Positions 34,327-42,887 of a stretch of 64,000 bases of DNA are shown piece by piece. Both the position numbers and the translations under genes were made by a program. The notes beneath the pieces were generated by a model that was given only the letters and a program-made list of their open reading frames with translations, was not told the DNA's origin and did not search any database. Every line of letters starts with the position of its first letter. The stretch's first letter is position 1. Source of the DNA: Lientehia hominis. GTDB lineage: Bacteria; Bacillota; Clostridia; Lachnospirales; Lachnospiraceae. The stretch is from the NCBI RefSeq assembly GCF_021044755.1, contig NZ_JAJNOR010000004.1:124001-188000 (forward strand), in the 5' to 3' direction.

Positions 34327-34648
34327 TTGGCACACCAACTGGTGTGTACGTAGATTTTCGCCTATATGGAGGCTCCCGGTTAAGTTCGCGATTCCTCTGG
34401 CACACCATGATTTTCGGAAGTGTGTACGCTGATTTCCGCTTATATCGGTCGATTAGAGGTCGTTGGCACACTTGGCACAGGTTTTTTAATATTAAACATA
34501 GGGAGATATGTTTATATTCCTCTTCCCGTGTATGGGTCTATATATAAATAACTACGAAAAATGTGTGCCAAGTGTGCCAGTGCGTTCGCGAGCCTCCATA
34601 TAGGCGGTTTTTAGCGTACACACCAGTTGGTGTGCCAACGTGTGCCAG
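34327..34648. repeat. Candidate replication origin: eight mirrored iterons around an AT-rich core
   Basis: Eight copies of the 9-mer YTGGCACAC (one variant ends in G). Four are forward at 34327, 34397, 34463 and 34472; four are inverted at 34563, 34572, 34630 and 34640. The inner pairs are tandem and abut; the outer copies sit in about 48-bp inverted repeats that also share CCTATATGGAGGCTC. The 82 bp between the inner pairs (34481-34562) is AT-rich (ATATATAAATAAC and similar). Iterons flanking an easily melted core upstream of a P4-alpha-like helicase gene is the layout of an iteron origin. Confidence 0.65.
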
Positions 34649-34814
34649 AGAAGCGAGTTTTTGGCGTGAAAAACGTTGCGAAAAGTTATTTCAGGCGATT
34701 TCTGCTCGTATATGAGATGATTTGCCCTCTGAGCTGAGGTTATGCGAAATAAACTATTGAAAAATGAGTTCGGATGATTTATAATGAACAAAATTGAAGA
34801 ATTTTTCGCGATAT

Positions 34815-35036
34815 GACGAACCAGTGGGCGACATCAGTTGCCTGAGACCGGGCGATAGTCCGGGATGGGAGCCGTGAAGGGCAGAGCCCTTCGAGACGTC
34901 GCAGGGCTGGCAACTCTGCGATGGAGGCAACAGCGCCTAAGCTATCGAATAGATGGCGAATAGCACGAACGTGACGAGCGGCGAATCAGATTTCAGCTTT
35001 ACAGCTGTTTTCTGGTTCGCCGCTTTTTGCGTTTAA
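34815..35036 (+). ncRNA. Unclassified structured RNA ending in a terminator
   Basis: Sequence with nested helices: GTTGCCT (about 34839-34845) pairs with AGGCAAC (about 34925-34931) and encloses hairpins CCGG-CGATAGT-CCGG, GAAGGGC-AGA-GCCCTTC (34876-34892) and CGCAG-...-CTGCG. After a further GCTAT/ATAGC helix comes an intrinsic terminator, GCGGCGAA (about 34979-34986) / TTCGCCGC (about 35016-35023) with TTTTT. The next gene's RBS is 20 nt further on, so it may be a free small RNA or a regulatory leader of the replication operon. I do not recognise the family. Confidence 0.55.
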
Positions 35037-35060
35037 GGACAGAAAAGGAGGACTTTGCAC

Positions 35061-35354
35061 ATGAGTAAGACGAAACGAGAGGTGGAAACCACGCGTCATA
35101 TCGTCGGCGGCGAGGAGCTGACGCTGACGGAGTACGCGGCGTATATGAGCGCTCTGAGCGTGAAGCCGTTGCTGACTGTGAATGAGACGGCGAACCTGTT
35201 CGACGTCGGTGCGCGGACGGTGAAGAAGCTTATGAACTCGCCTGATTGCGATTTCACGGTGAGCGCGAGCGGCAAGGGCGCACGCAAGATTCACCGCGCG
35301 AGCTTCGAGAAGTATCTGATGGAGCATGCGCTGGTGGCAGATAAGGAGGTGTGA
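35061..35354 (+). CDS. Excisionase-like helix-turn-helix protein
   Basis: A 97-residue DNA-binding protein. The segment LLTVNETANLFDVGARTVKKLM (about 37-58) followed by the wing region and the end RKIHRASFEKYL matches the MerR/excisionase (Xis) type of winged helix. The N-terminal 35 residues (VGGEELTLTEYAAYMSAL) form a separate helix. In mobile elements such proteins direct excision or regulate the replication genes. ATG at 35061 is 9 nt after AAAGGAGG; the stop overlaps the RBS of the helicase gene, so the two are coupled. Confidence 0.75.
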   Translation: MSKTKREVETTRHIVGGEELTLTEYAAYMSALSVKPLLTVNETANLFDVGARTVKKLMNSPDCDFTVSASGKGARKIHRASFEKYLMEHALVADKEV

Positions 35355-35356
35355 TT

Positions 35357-37141
35357 ATGGCGAAAAAAGAAACCGCCCCACTCGCGACAAATGGGACGGC
35401 TCATAACAGTTGTGATTATGATAACACGATTTGCGCTGATGTTCAAGGGTTTTCTGATGCAACAGAGCAGACATACAACGAGATGCTTTGTTCCGTGACC
35501 GAGAACTACCTGCAGGGCATCGACCCGGATTGTATGCCGTCCCCGTCTGTTATCGAGTATGAGTTGCTGACGGTGACGAACAATGCAATCAAAGAATACA
35601 ATCTCGGGCCTCGCGACCCGTCTGCGCCGCCGGGTGCGCCGCTCAAGGACGCATATCCCGACCAGAAACCGATGGATGAGCGCGTGCGAAAGCTTCGCGT
35701 GCTGGTGCCGTGGCAGGTTGCGAAAATTCTGATGTATCTGCATCATGCGGTGCGAATCAGCCTTACCGGCGGGCGCGGAGACAACGAGTGCGAAATCGCG
35801 GTCTATGTCGCCGAGGGTGAGAAGGCAGGAATCTACGACGTGTCGCTCTTGTCGATTGAGCGTTTGGCGCGTGTGTATAACCCGCAGTTTTCCATCCGCG
35901 ACGTGAAAGAGGTGATGGCGGTTCTGCTGTCGGAGTCCCCTTGTGTGAAGCGCTGCGACGACCAGAACCTGATTGCGGTGAACAACGGCATCTTCGATTA
36001 TAAGAACAAGGTTCTGATGCCGTTCGACCCGAAGTACGTTTTCACGGCGAAGTCGGATACCGACCTCATCAAGGATGCGCCGAATCCGGTCATCCACAAC
36101 GATGCCGACGGCACCGATTGGGATGTGGTCTCGTGGATGGATGAGCTGTCCGACGACCCGGAAGTGGTTCAGCTGCTCTGGGAGATTCTGGGCGCAATCA
36201 TCCGCCCCAGCGTCCGTTGGAACAAGTCCGCATGGCTCTACTCGACCATGGGAAACAACGGCAAGGGAACGCTCTGCACCCTGATGCGCAATCTTTGCGG
36301 CGAGGGCGCTTGGGCGTCGATTTCCCTGAAGGCGTTCTCCCAGCGCTTCATGCTTGAGCCGCTGCGCCATGTTTCGGCGATTATCACCGACGAGAACGAC
36401 ACGGGAACCTTCGTCGACGATGCGGCGGCGCTGAAATCCGTCATCACGGGCGACCCGTTCCAGATGGATATCAAGCACAAGGACGCCCGCAAGGCGCGAT
36501 TCACCGGCTTCATGGTTCAGTGCGTCAACGAGCCTCCGAGGCTCAAAGACCGCTCCGAGTCGATGTATCGCCGTCTGCTCATCATCCCGATGAATAAGCG
36601 GTTCGAAGGGCGCGAGCGCAAGTACATCAAGGACGATTATCTGCATCGTCGGGAGGTTCTTGAGTACGTCCTGTCGCATCTCATGTATGAGACGGACTAC
36701 TAAGAGTTGAGCGAGCCTGCGGTTTGCGTCGAGGCGCTGGATGATTACCGCGTGGATAACGACCCTGTTCGTCAGTTCGTCGATACAGTCATGTCGTCGC
36801 TGGTTTGGAATTTGGTTCCGTGGCAGTTTCTGTATGACCTCTATGGGGCGTGGATGTCGAGGAACAATCCGAACGGCCGGGCGGAGAATCTTCGGACGTT
36901 CAAGCGCCGCATTACCGAGCTTCTTCCGACGCTCCCTGAGTGGTCGGATACAGGCGAGAACGCGATGCGTACCGGAGACAAGATGAACGACCCGGGACCG
37001 TTGATTGTCGAGTACGACCTGAAGAACTGGCGCAACCAGAGCTATCGCGGGATGGACGTCAACAAGATTGCGACGCCGGAGACGAAAGCGAGGTATCGCG
37101 GCCTCGTTCGCGTATCCGGCGGAAGCGTTGCGGCTGGATAG
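35357..37141 (+). pseudogene. P4/D5-type replication helicase interrupted by an in-frame TAA
   Basis: Superfamily 3 helicase of phage/plasmid P4-alpha type, but without a visible N-terminal primase domain. D5-N-like region at about 140-290, Walker A MGNNGKGT (about 298-305), Walker B ITDEND (about 343-348), and CVNEPPRLKDRSESMYRRLLIIP (about 386-408) with the arginine finger region. Codon 449 is TAA (36701-36703) in the sequence ETDY-stop-ELSEPAVC, where the family has YYELSEP, so a Tyr codon seems to have mutated. The C-terminal domain (36704-37141, 145 residues, PWQFLYDLYGAWM) stays open in the same frame. Read through it would be 594 residues. Start 35357 behind AAGGAGGTG. Confidence 0.8.
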
Positions 37142-37175
37142 AGTAGCTAATTCAACAGGTAAGGAGTGATTGATT

Positions 37176-37802
37176 ATGGCGAGTAAGACATATGAGGCTT
37201 TCGCAAAGGTGAGGCCGAGGGCGGTTCGCGCAAGTGCTGGGAAGAACAGCTCGGAGACGATAATTGTTGAGGAACAAGTGGCTGCGCTGGCGAAACATTT
37301 TCCCGTTCTCAACGAGACGGAAATGCGAGGCGGCGTGCTCGTACCGAAAGTCGGCGACGTCGACAAATTCATCGGACATTTGCGCGAGTTGTATGACGCC
37401 GATATGCACGAGTCGGATTGCATCTGTTCAACGCGACGGTTCTTTGAGGAGATTCATGCGGAATGTGCATGGGATTTGCTCCCATGGCAATTCCTGCATG
37501 ACCTTTACGTTGCATGGATGTCAAGAAAGCATCCATGTGGAATGGTCGATAGCGCAAGGGCGTTCAAGCGTCATCTCCTCGAGATTCTGCCGGATTTTCC
37601 AGAGTGGTCGGAAACGGGAGAGTGCGGAGTGAGACCCGGCAGCAAGATGAACAAGCCGGAGCCTCTGATTATCGAATACGACCTCAAGCGCTGGCGTAAT
37701 TCGGATTACAAGGGCGAAGACATGAACAAGGCGGCGATGCCGAATTTTAAGTCGAAGTATCGCGGACTTGTTCGCGTGCAGACAAAGCAAATTAACGAAT
37801 AA
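37176..37802 (+). CDS. Chimeric protein: N-terminus of the next gene fused to the helicase C-terminal domain
   Basis: A 208-residue protein of two borrowed parts. Residues 1-75 match the start of the following gene (SKTYEAFAKVRPRA ... HFPVLNETEMRGGVLVPK-VGDVDKFIGHLRELYDA versus HFPVLDETEMQNGVPVPK-VGDVDKFVAHLRELYDA). Residues 90-205 match the C-terminal domain of the preceding helicase (WDLLPWQFLHDLYVAWMSRKHP versus WNLVPWQFLYDLYGAWMSRNNP, ending KYRGLVRV versus RYRGLVRV). This is the product expected when a block running from the helicase 3' end into the next gene is duplicated in tandem. The frame has stayed open despite divergence, hinting at a function. RBS AAGGAGTG. Confidence 0.8.
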   Translation: MASKTYEAFAKVRPRAVRASAGKNSSETIIVEEQVAALAKHFPVLNETEMRGGVLVPKVGDVDKFIGHLRELYDADMHESDCICSTRRFFEEIHAECAWDLLPWQFLHDLYVAWMSRKHPCGMVDSARAFKRHLLEILPDFPEWSETGECGVRPGSKMNKPEPLIIEYDLKRWRNSDYKGEDMNKAAMPNFKSKYRGLVRVQTKQINE

Positions 37803-37819
37803 ACAAGGAGTGATTGATT

Positions 37820-38728
37820 ATGGCAAGTAAGGCATATGAAGCCCTCGCGAGGGCGAAGCAGAAGGAAGCTGCGGCACGAGCTGAGAAGCGCCGTGCGGAG
37901 AAGATGATTATGGAGGAACGCGCGTCCGCTCTGACGAAGCATTTCCCCGTTCTCGACGAGACGGAAATGCAGAACGGCGTGCCCGTTCCGAAGGTCGGCG
38001 ACGTCGACAAGTTCGTTGCGCATCTGCGCGAGTTGTATGACGCAAGTCTGAAGGGAGAGTCGTCGACCGCTGGCGCTCCGCAGGAGCAGCCGGAAGCTCA
38101 GCCGGTGGTTGCCGACGAGGAGCCGCAGGAAGCCGTTCAGACGCCGCAGGAGCCGATTTTGGAACCGGATGCAGAGCAGGAGCCGGAACAATCCTCTTAC
38201 ACCGTGTACGAGCCGGATGAGGACGACGTGGCGGGCATGGCTGGCGAGCTGCGAGGTGCGTATGGCAAGCAGCTTCGTGCGAATGCGAAGAGCCTTGACG
38301 ATGGCTTGTATAAGGGGCTGCGCGAGGTCGAGAACGACCCGTCAGACCAGTTGGAGAGCCTGCGCGCCGAGGTAGAGCGTGCCCGCGAGAGGTTCCACGG
38401 CAGCAAGGCCGAGGTGGAAGCCCTGAAGCATCGCAAGAGCCCGAGCTTCTACGCCAGCATGAGGCTGTATGCGTTCATCGGCAACCGGTCGCAAGACCCG
38501 CTCAACCGCCTGATGTCCCGCATGATGGAGCAGATGTTCGAGGCCATGATGCGCAGGATGCAGGAGGAGCAGCGCCGCCTGTATGAGCGCCGCCGTGAGA
38601 TGTGGGATGCCGAGAAGGCGCTGAAGGCCGAGGAGAACCGCGTGAGCAAGCGAGGGCTTTCGCCAGAGCTTCAGCGAATCAACGACAAGATTCAGCGCGG
38701 GTGTGAAAGTAAATCTTTGGGCGAGTGA
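37820..38728 (+). CDS. Hypothetical element protein with long helical arms
   Basis: A 302-residue protein not recognised. It has a basic Ala/Lys helix (ALARAKQKEAAARAEKRRAEK, about 6-26), a conserved block HFPVLDETEMQNGVPVPKVG also present in the chimeric neighbour, an acidic Pro/Gln/Glu linker (about 78-135), and a C-terminal coiled coil (LESLRAEVERARERFHGSKAEVEAL, then MMEQMFEAMMRRMQEEQRRLYERRREM). It follows the replication genes with RBS AAGGAGTG. Could be a mobilisation or replication accessory protein; no catalytic motif is seen. Confidence 0.6.
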   Translation: MASKAYEALARAKQKEAAARAEKRRAEKMIMEERASALTKHFPVLDETEMQNGVPVPKVGDVDKFVAHLRELYDASLKGESSTAGAPQEQPEAQPVVADEEPQEAVQTPQEPILEPDAEQEPEQSSYTVYEPDEDDVAGMAGELRGAYGKQLRANAKSLDDGLYKGLREVENDPSDQLESLRAEVERARERFHGSKAEVEALKHRKSPSFYASMRLYAFIGNRSQDPLNRLMSRMMEQMFEAMMRRMQEEQRRLYERRREMWDAEKALKAEENRVSKRGLSPELQRINDKIQRGCESKSLGE

Positions 38729-39001
38729 TTTCGGTCGGGCGGTTTCCGTTCTGGGAGCCGCCCACCATTGAGCCTTTGAAAGGGCTGTTGGTGGGTGGAA
38801 TAAAGCCCTTTGAAAGGTCTCTCCTGCCATACGAAAAAAAGCGGAAATTGCGTTCTGCTGATAAACGAGCGGAAGTCGTAAATCAGCGTTTTACCGGCGA
38901 AGCGGTGGGCTGCGAAAAGACCTTTCAAGGGGCTTTTCGAGGGCTGTAAGTGGGCTTGTAAGAGACCTTGCAGGGGTCTCATTCCAAATGTCAATAGAAT
39001 C
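38729..39001. other. Non-coding region with repeated palindromes
   Basis: No gene seen in about 270 bp. A near-perfect inverted repeat has arms AAAGCCCTTTGAAAGGTCT (38802-38820) and AGACCTTTCAAGGGGCTTT (38918-38936); related palindromes lie at 38771-38786 (AGCCTTTGAAAGGGCT) and at about 38961-38979 (AGACCTTGCAGGGGTCT). A hairpin CCCACC/GGTGGG at about 38761-38795 follows the upstream gene and may act as its terminator. It could be a structured RNA or a binding region. Confidence 0.4.
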
Positions 39002-39070
39002 TTGACAAATATCTAAAAAGTATCTATAATATAGATACTGAGTATCTAATAAATATCTACAAAGTAGATA
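39002..39070 (+). promoter_or_regulatory. Partition promoter with six TATCTA boxes phased at 11 bp
   Basis: TTGACA (39002-39007), 17 bp, TATAAT (39025-39030). Six hexamers TATCTA or its complement TAGATA start at 39010, 39021, 39032, 39043, 39054 and 39065, each exactly 11 bp apart; orientations are + + - + + -. They cover the promoter and the RBS-proximal leader of parA. This fits an operator that is also the centromere (parS) of a partition system run by a small ribbon-helix-helix type protein. Confidence 0.75.
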
Positions 39071-39087
39071 ATCGGAGGTGCTTACAT

Positions 39088-39663
39088 ATGAAGACAATCG
39101 CAGTTGTTTGCGAAAAGGGCGGCACGGGCAAGTCGGTCATAGCGTCCGAGCTTTACGAGAGCTATGTTCGGTAGGGTCTGCGCACGTCCCTCTATTCCTT
39201 GGACGGTCAGTATTCCGATACGTCCCGTTCCAAGAAGGTCGATGACGCCGAGGTGGCCGTGGTGGATACGCCGGGCGTGCTCACGGATAACCTGAAGGAC
39301 ATTGTTTCCGGCGCTGACGTGGTGGTGATTCCCGTGCGTCCTACGCCGAACGACATCGAGCCGTTCACGCGAACGGTATCCATCGTGGAGAAGAACACGA
39401 AGGCTCCCGTGGTCATCGTGGTGAACGGTCACAACCGTTTCCGCATGTGCGCCTCGTTCATGGAGTGGCTGGGCAAGAAGCCGTGGGCGAAGAACGTCGT
39501 CACGGTGCCGCAGTCCGAGGCCGTCGTTCAGGCGCAGGGCATGCACAAATCCGTGTTGAAGGTAGACAGGCACGGCATCGCTGCCGAGGCAATCCGTATG
39601 ATGTGCCGGAAGGTGAGTTCGCTTGCCGGTCTCCCGTTCGAGCACAAGGAGTTGAAAAAGTAG
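39088..39663 (+). pseudogene. parA: ParA-type partition ATPase interrupted by in-frame TAG
   Basis: Deviant Walker A ATPase of the ParA/MinD group that moves plasmid DNA. ATG at 39088 behind CGGAGGTG; the P-loop EKGGTGKSVIASELYE is at residues 9-24. Codon 29 is TAG (39172-39174) within ESYVR-stop-GLRTSLYSLDGQ, where a Gln (CAG) would fit. The frame continues open for 162 further codons with VAVVDTPGV (Walker B type) and VVVIPVRPTPNDIEPFTRT. Read through, 191 residues, the usual short ParA length. A downstream start would lose the P-loop, so the gene is inactive unless the stop is read through. Confidence 0.8.
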
Positions 39664-39699
39664 ATACTCGATAGCTATCATGTAGCTATGACGTATCTA
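39661..39699. promoter_or_regulatory. Second 11-bp phased box array between parA and its partner
   Basis: Hexamers TAGATA (39661, overlapping the parA stop), TAGCTA (39672), TAGCTA (39683) and TATCTA (39694), again exactly 11 bp apart, ending just before the AGGAGG of the next gene. Confidence 0.65.
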
Positions 39700-39712
39700 A
39701 AAGGAGGCATAT

Positions 39713-39958
39713 ATGGCAAAGAAGCAAGATATGGCGGCAATGCTCGACGGGTTCGAGGCTGCTGCCGCCAAAGAACATGAAGCAAAGGAGACGAAGGCGA
39801 CTGTAGGCGCTGTCGATGATTCGCGCGCTACCGCCCTTGTCTCTATGACGAAAAGCGATAAGGAACGTCTGACGGCGATTGCGAAGGCTCACGGGTTGAG
39901 CCTGAGTGCGTTCTTCCGTTTGGCGGCTGACGAGTACATCGCGACGCACGAGTGGTAA
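39713..39958 (+). CDS. Small DNA-binding partner of ParA (ribbon-helix-helix type suspected)
   Basis: An 81-residue protein. The first 45 residues are polar and probably disordered; the second half, SMTKSDKERLTAIAKAHGLSLSAFFRLAADEYI, has the strand-helix-helix pattern of RHH repressors (MTKSDKERL strand/helix, turn GLSLSAFFR). Lying directly after parA and between phased TATCTA arrays, it is the likely ParB-like centromere binder and autorepressor. AAGGAGG precedes the ATG. Intact, unlike parA. Confidence 0.7.
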   Translation: MAKKQDMAAMLDGFEAAAAKEHEAKETKATVGAVDDSRATALVSMTKSDKERLTAIAKAHGLSLSAFFRLAADEYIATHEW

Positions 39959-39971
39959 GGAGGGGGATTAC

Positions 39972-42881
39972 ATGGCACATGTTTCGGAATACGATGTCGA
40001 GAGCCTTTTCATCGACAGGCTCGAAAGCATCGGTTACGAGTTCATCAAGATGGATGATTACGACGACGTCGTGACCAACTTCCGCAAACAGCTCGCGGCG
40101 TTCAATGCCAAGAAGCTGACCGAGGCCAAGGGCGAGGCGTCCTTATCGGATGCGGAGTTTGGGCGCGTGATGATTCACGTCGACAATCACAGCGTCTACG
40201 AGTCTGCGAAAATCATGCGCGACAAGTACGTGCTGACGCTGGATAACGGGAAGACCGTGTATCTGGATTTCTTCAGTTCTGACGTCGAACGCAATATCTA
40301 TCAGGTGACGCATCAGGTCACGATGGATAAGGCGCACAAGGACGACGTGGTTTATGAGAACCGTTATGACGTGACGATTCTCATAAACGGTTTGCCGGTC
40401 GTGCAGATTGAGCTGAAGCGCCCCGGCGTCGAAATCAACGAGGCGATTAACCAGATTAACCGCTACCGCAAGTTCTCGTTCAAGGGTTTGTTCCGCTACT
40501 TGCAGCTTTTCGTAGTGTCGAACTCGGTGCAGACGAAGTATTTCTGCAACGAGAACGAGATGGATGGCGGTGCATACAATCCGATTCTGAAGAGCCTCGT
40601 GTTCTTCTGGACGGACGACAAGAACACGCGAATCAACAAGCTGGACGAGTTCACGGCGGAGTTCCTGCGCCGCTCGACCATCACGGAGATGCTGGATAAG
40701 TACATGGTCATCAAGACCACGGAGCCGGTTCTGATGGTCATGCGCCCATATCAGATTTACGCGGTGAAGGCGGCGAAGCGCCGTGTGCTGGATTCCAATC
40801 AGAACGGCTATGTCTTCGCTTGCACCGGTTCGGGCAAGACGTTAACTTCGTTCAAGTTGGCGCAGCTGCTGCGCGAGGAGCCGAGGATGGATAAGGTCAT
40901 CTTTCTGATTGACCGCAAGGACTTGGACGACCAGACCGTGGACGAGTACAACTCGTTCGAGAAGGACTGCGTGGACGGTTCCGATTCCACCGCTGTTCTG
41001 GTCAAGCAGTTGAAGCAGGACGACCGCAAGCTCATCGTGACGACCATTCAGAAGATGGCGAACGCCGTCAAGAACAAGCGATATGAGGCGCTGATGGATT
41101 CGTATCGCGACAAGAAGGTCGTGTTTATCATCGACGAGTGTCATCGCAGCCAATTCGGCAAGATGCACGGCGACATCCAGTGTCATTTCAACAACGCGAA
41201 CTATATTGGCTTTACCGGCACGCCTATCTTCGAGGCGAATCGCGGCAAGGACGGCAGGACGACCGCAGACGTGTTCTATGCCGGTTCCAAGCTGGATGCC
41301 TGCCTGCATCGTTACATGATTAAGGACGCCATCGCCGACGGCAACGTGCTGCGCTTTTCGGTGGAGTATCAGCGCACGATTTTCGCGAAGCAGATTGCAG
41401 CGAAGGGCATCGACCCCGAGCAGTTGGACGACCCGGACTATTGCCGTCGCCATAATCTCGATTTGGAGTCCCTGTATCACGATGATGAGCGCATCCGCGT
41501 GATTGCCGAAGACATCTTCGAGCATCACGAGCAGCACGTCCATCCGCAGGGCAAGGACGTCTACACGGCGCTTTTCGCGGTGGATACCATCAAGACGCTG
41601 GGCAGATATTACGATGCCTTCAAAGCGCTGAACGAGTCGCGGGATGCCGACGAACGGTATCGCGTGGCGGCAATCTTCACGTATCAGGCCAACGGCGACA
41701 TGGACGAGGGCGGCGACGAGCATTCTCAGGAGTTGCTGTCGCGCTGCATGGACGATTACAACGAGATGTTCGGCACGGCGTTCGGTATTGATTCCTTCGA
41801 TGCCTATCGCAAGGACATCACGCGCCGCATGAAGCAGAAGGACTTGCCGCAGGTGGATATTCTGCTGGTAGTCAACATGATGCTGACCGGGTTCGACGCG
41901 AAGCCGTTGAATACGCTGTATTTGGACAAGAATCTCATCTGGCACACGCTGGTGCAGGCATACAGCCGCACGAACCGCGTGGATAAGGTGACGAAGCAGT
42001 TCGGGCAGATTGTCTCCTACCGCAACATCAAGCGTGCGCAGGACGATGCGCTGCGTCTGTTCTCCGGCGACGGCGACCCGAACGAGTATCTGTTGGAGAG
42101 CTACGAGTATTACCTGAACAAGTGGATGAATCAGGTGCCCGTGTTGCGCAAGGTCACGCAGACCGTGGACGATGCAGGGCAGCTTCAGAGCGAGGGCGAC
42201 ATTCGCCAGTTCATCCTTGCGTTCCGTTCGCTGTCGGGGACGCTCGCGACGTTGAAGACCTTCGGCAAGTTCGATTGGGCTGATTTGTCCGTGGCGCTCG
42301 ATGATGAGGAATACGAGGGCTTCAAGAGTTGGTATCTGTACTACCACGACGAGGCAAAGAAGACCGACCCGAAGGTTCCGGTTCCTGTTGACGTGGACTT
42401 CGATGTGGAGCTGGTTCGCACTGACCGCATCAACGTGATGTACATCCTGAGTTTGCTGAAGTCCGCTCATGATGAGGGCAATGAGGCAGACCGCGACCGT
42501 GACATCGACTTGGTGATGCGCGAGATTGAGCGCTCGGACAATGATGCCCTTCGCGCGAAGAAGGGCATCATGGAGGCGTTCATCCGCACACGTTTCTACG
42601 ACCTGCCGGAGGGCGCTGACGTTCAGCCGGCCTATGAGCAGTTCGAGCGGGAGAGCCTGCAAGCCGACATCGAGGCGTTCGCCTATGACAACGGGCTTGA
42701 GACGAAGGACGTGCTGGACATCTTCTCGGAATACACCTTCGGCGGAAGCATTTCCGACGAGGTCATCCGAAAGAGGTTGACCGCCTATCGCATGGGACTT
42801 TTGAAGATTACGAAGATGACGAACGCCATCAAGGAGTTCGTCGTTGACACATACGGCCGTTACAAGGCAGAAGGAGAGTAA
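39972..42881 (+). CDS. hsdR: Type I restriction endonuclease subunit R
   Basis: The motor-nuclease subunit of a type I R-M system, 969 residues. The nuclease domain has QIELKRPG (about 147-154, the E-x-K of the PD-(D/E)xK fold). The helicase part has Walker A FACTGSGKTLTS (about 281-292), DECHRSQFG (about 388-396), GFTGTPIF (about 413-420), and MLTGFDAKPLNTLYLDKNL plus QAYSRTNR (about 636-670, motifs V-VI). A helical C-terminal domain that binds HsdM follows. ATG at 39972 behind AAGGAGG; 13 bp after the partition gene and 6 bp before hsdM. No stop or frameshift. Confidence 0.95.
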   Translation: MAHVSEYDVESLFIDRLESIGYEFIKMDDYDDVVTNFRKQLAAFNAKKLTEAKGEASLSDAEFGRVMIHVDNHSVYESAKIMRDKYVLTLDNGKTVYLDFFSSDVERNIYQVTHQVTMDKAHKDDVVYENRYDVTILINGLPVVQIELKRPGVEINEAINQINRYRKFSFKGLFRYLQLFVVSNSVQTKYFCNENEMDGGAYNPILKSLVFFWTDDKNTRINKLDEFTAEFLRRSTITEMLDKYMVIKTTEPVLMVMRPYQIYAVKAAKRRVLDSNQNGYVFACTGSGKTLTSFKLAQLLREEPRMDKVIFLIDRKDLDDQTVDEYNSFEKDCVDGSDSTAVLVKQLKQDDRKLIVTTIQKMANAVKNKRYEALMDSYRDKKVVFIIDECHRSQFGKMHGDIQCHFNNANYIGFTGTPIFEANRGKDGRTTADVFYAGSKLDACLHRYMIKDAIADGNVLRFSVEYQRTIFAKQIAAKGIDPEQLDDPDYCRRHNLDLESLYHDDERIRVIAEDIFEHHEQHVHPQGKDVYTALFAVDTIKTLGRYYDAFKALNESRDADERYRVAAIFTYQANGDMDEGGDEHSQELLSRCMDDYNEMFGTAFGIDSFDAYRKDITRRMKQKDLPQVDILLVVNMMLTGFDAKPLNTLYLDKNLIWHTLVQAYSRTNRVDKVTKQFGQIVSYRNIKRAQDDALRLFSGDGDPNEYLLESYEYYLNKWMNQVPVLRKVTQTVDDAGQLQSEGDIRQFILAFRSLSGTLATLKTFGKFDWADLSVALDDEEYEGFKSWYLYYHDEAKKTDPKVPVPVDVDFDVELVRTDRINVMYILSLLKSAHDEGNEADRDRDIDLVMREIERSDNDALRAKKGIMEAFIRTRFYDLPEGADVQPAYEQFERESLQADIEAFAYDNGLETKDVLDIFSEYTFGGSISDEVIRKRLTAYRMGLLKITKMTNAIKEFVVDTYGRYKAEGE

Positions 42882-42887
42882 AGAAGC

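Noticed and set aside
34327..34648. CRISPR array
   Set aside because: Repeats are 9 bp, occur in both orientations and lack regular 30-40 bp spacers; no cas genes in the window.
35291..37423. 710-codon minus-strand frame
   Set aside because: Shadow of the helicase and chimeric genes for the same reason; no RBS or recognisable motif.
39002..39070. Simple AT-rich microsatellite
   Set aside because: Only the hexamers are repeated, spacers differ, and the 11-bp register is exact across two separated arrays.
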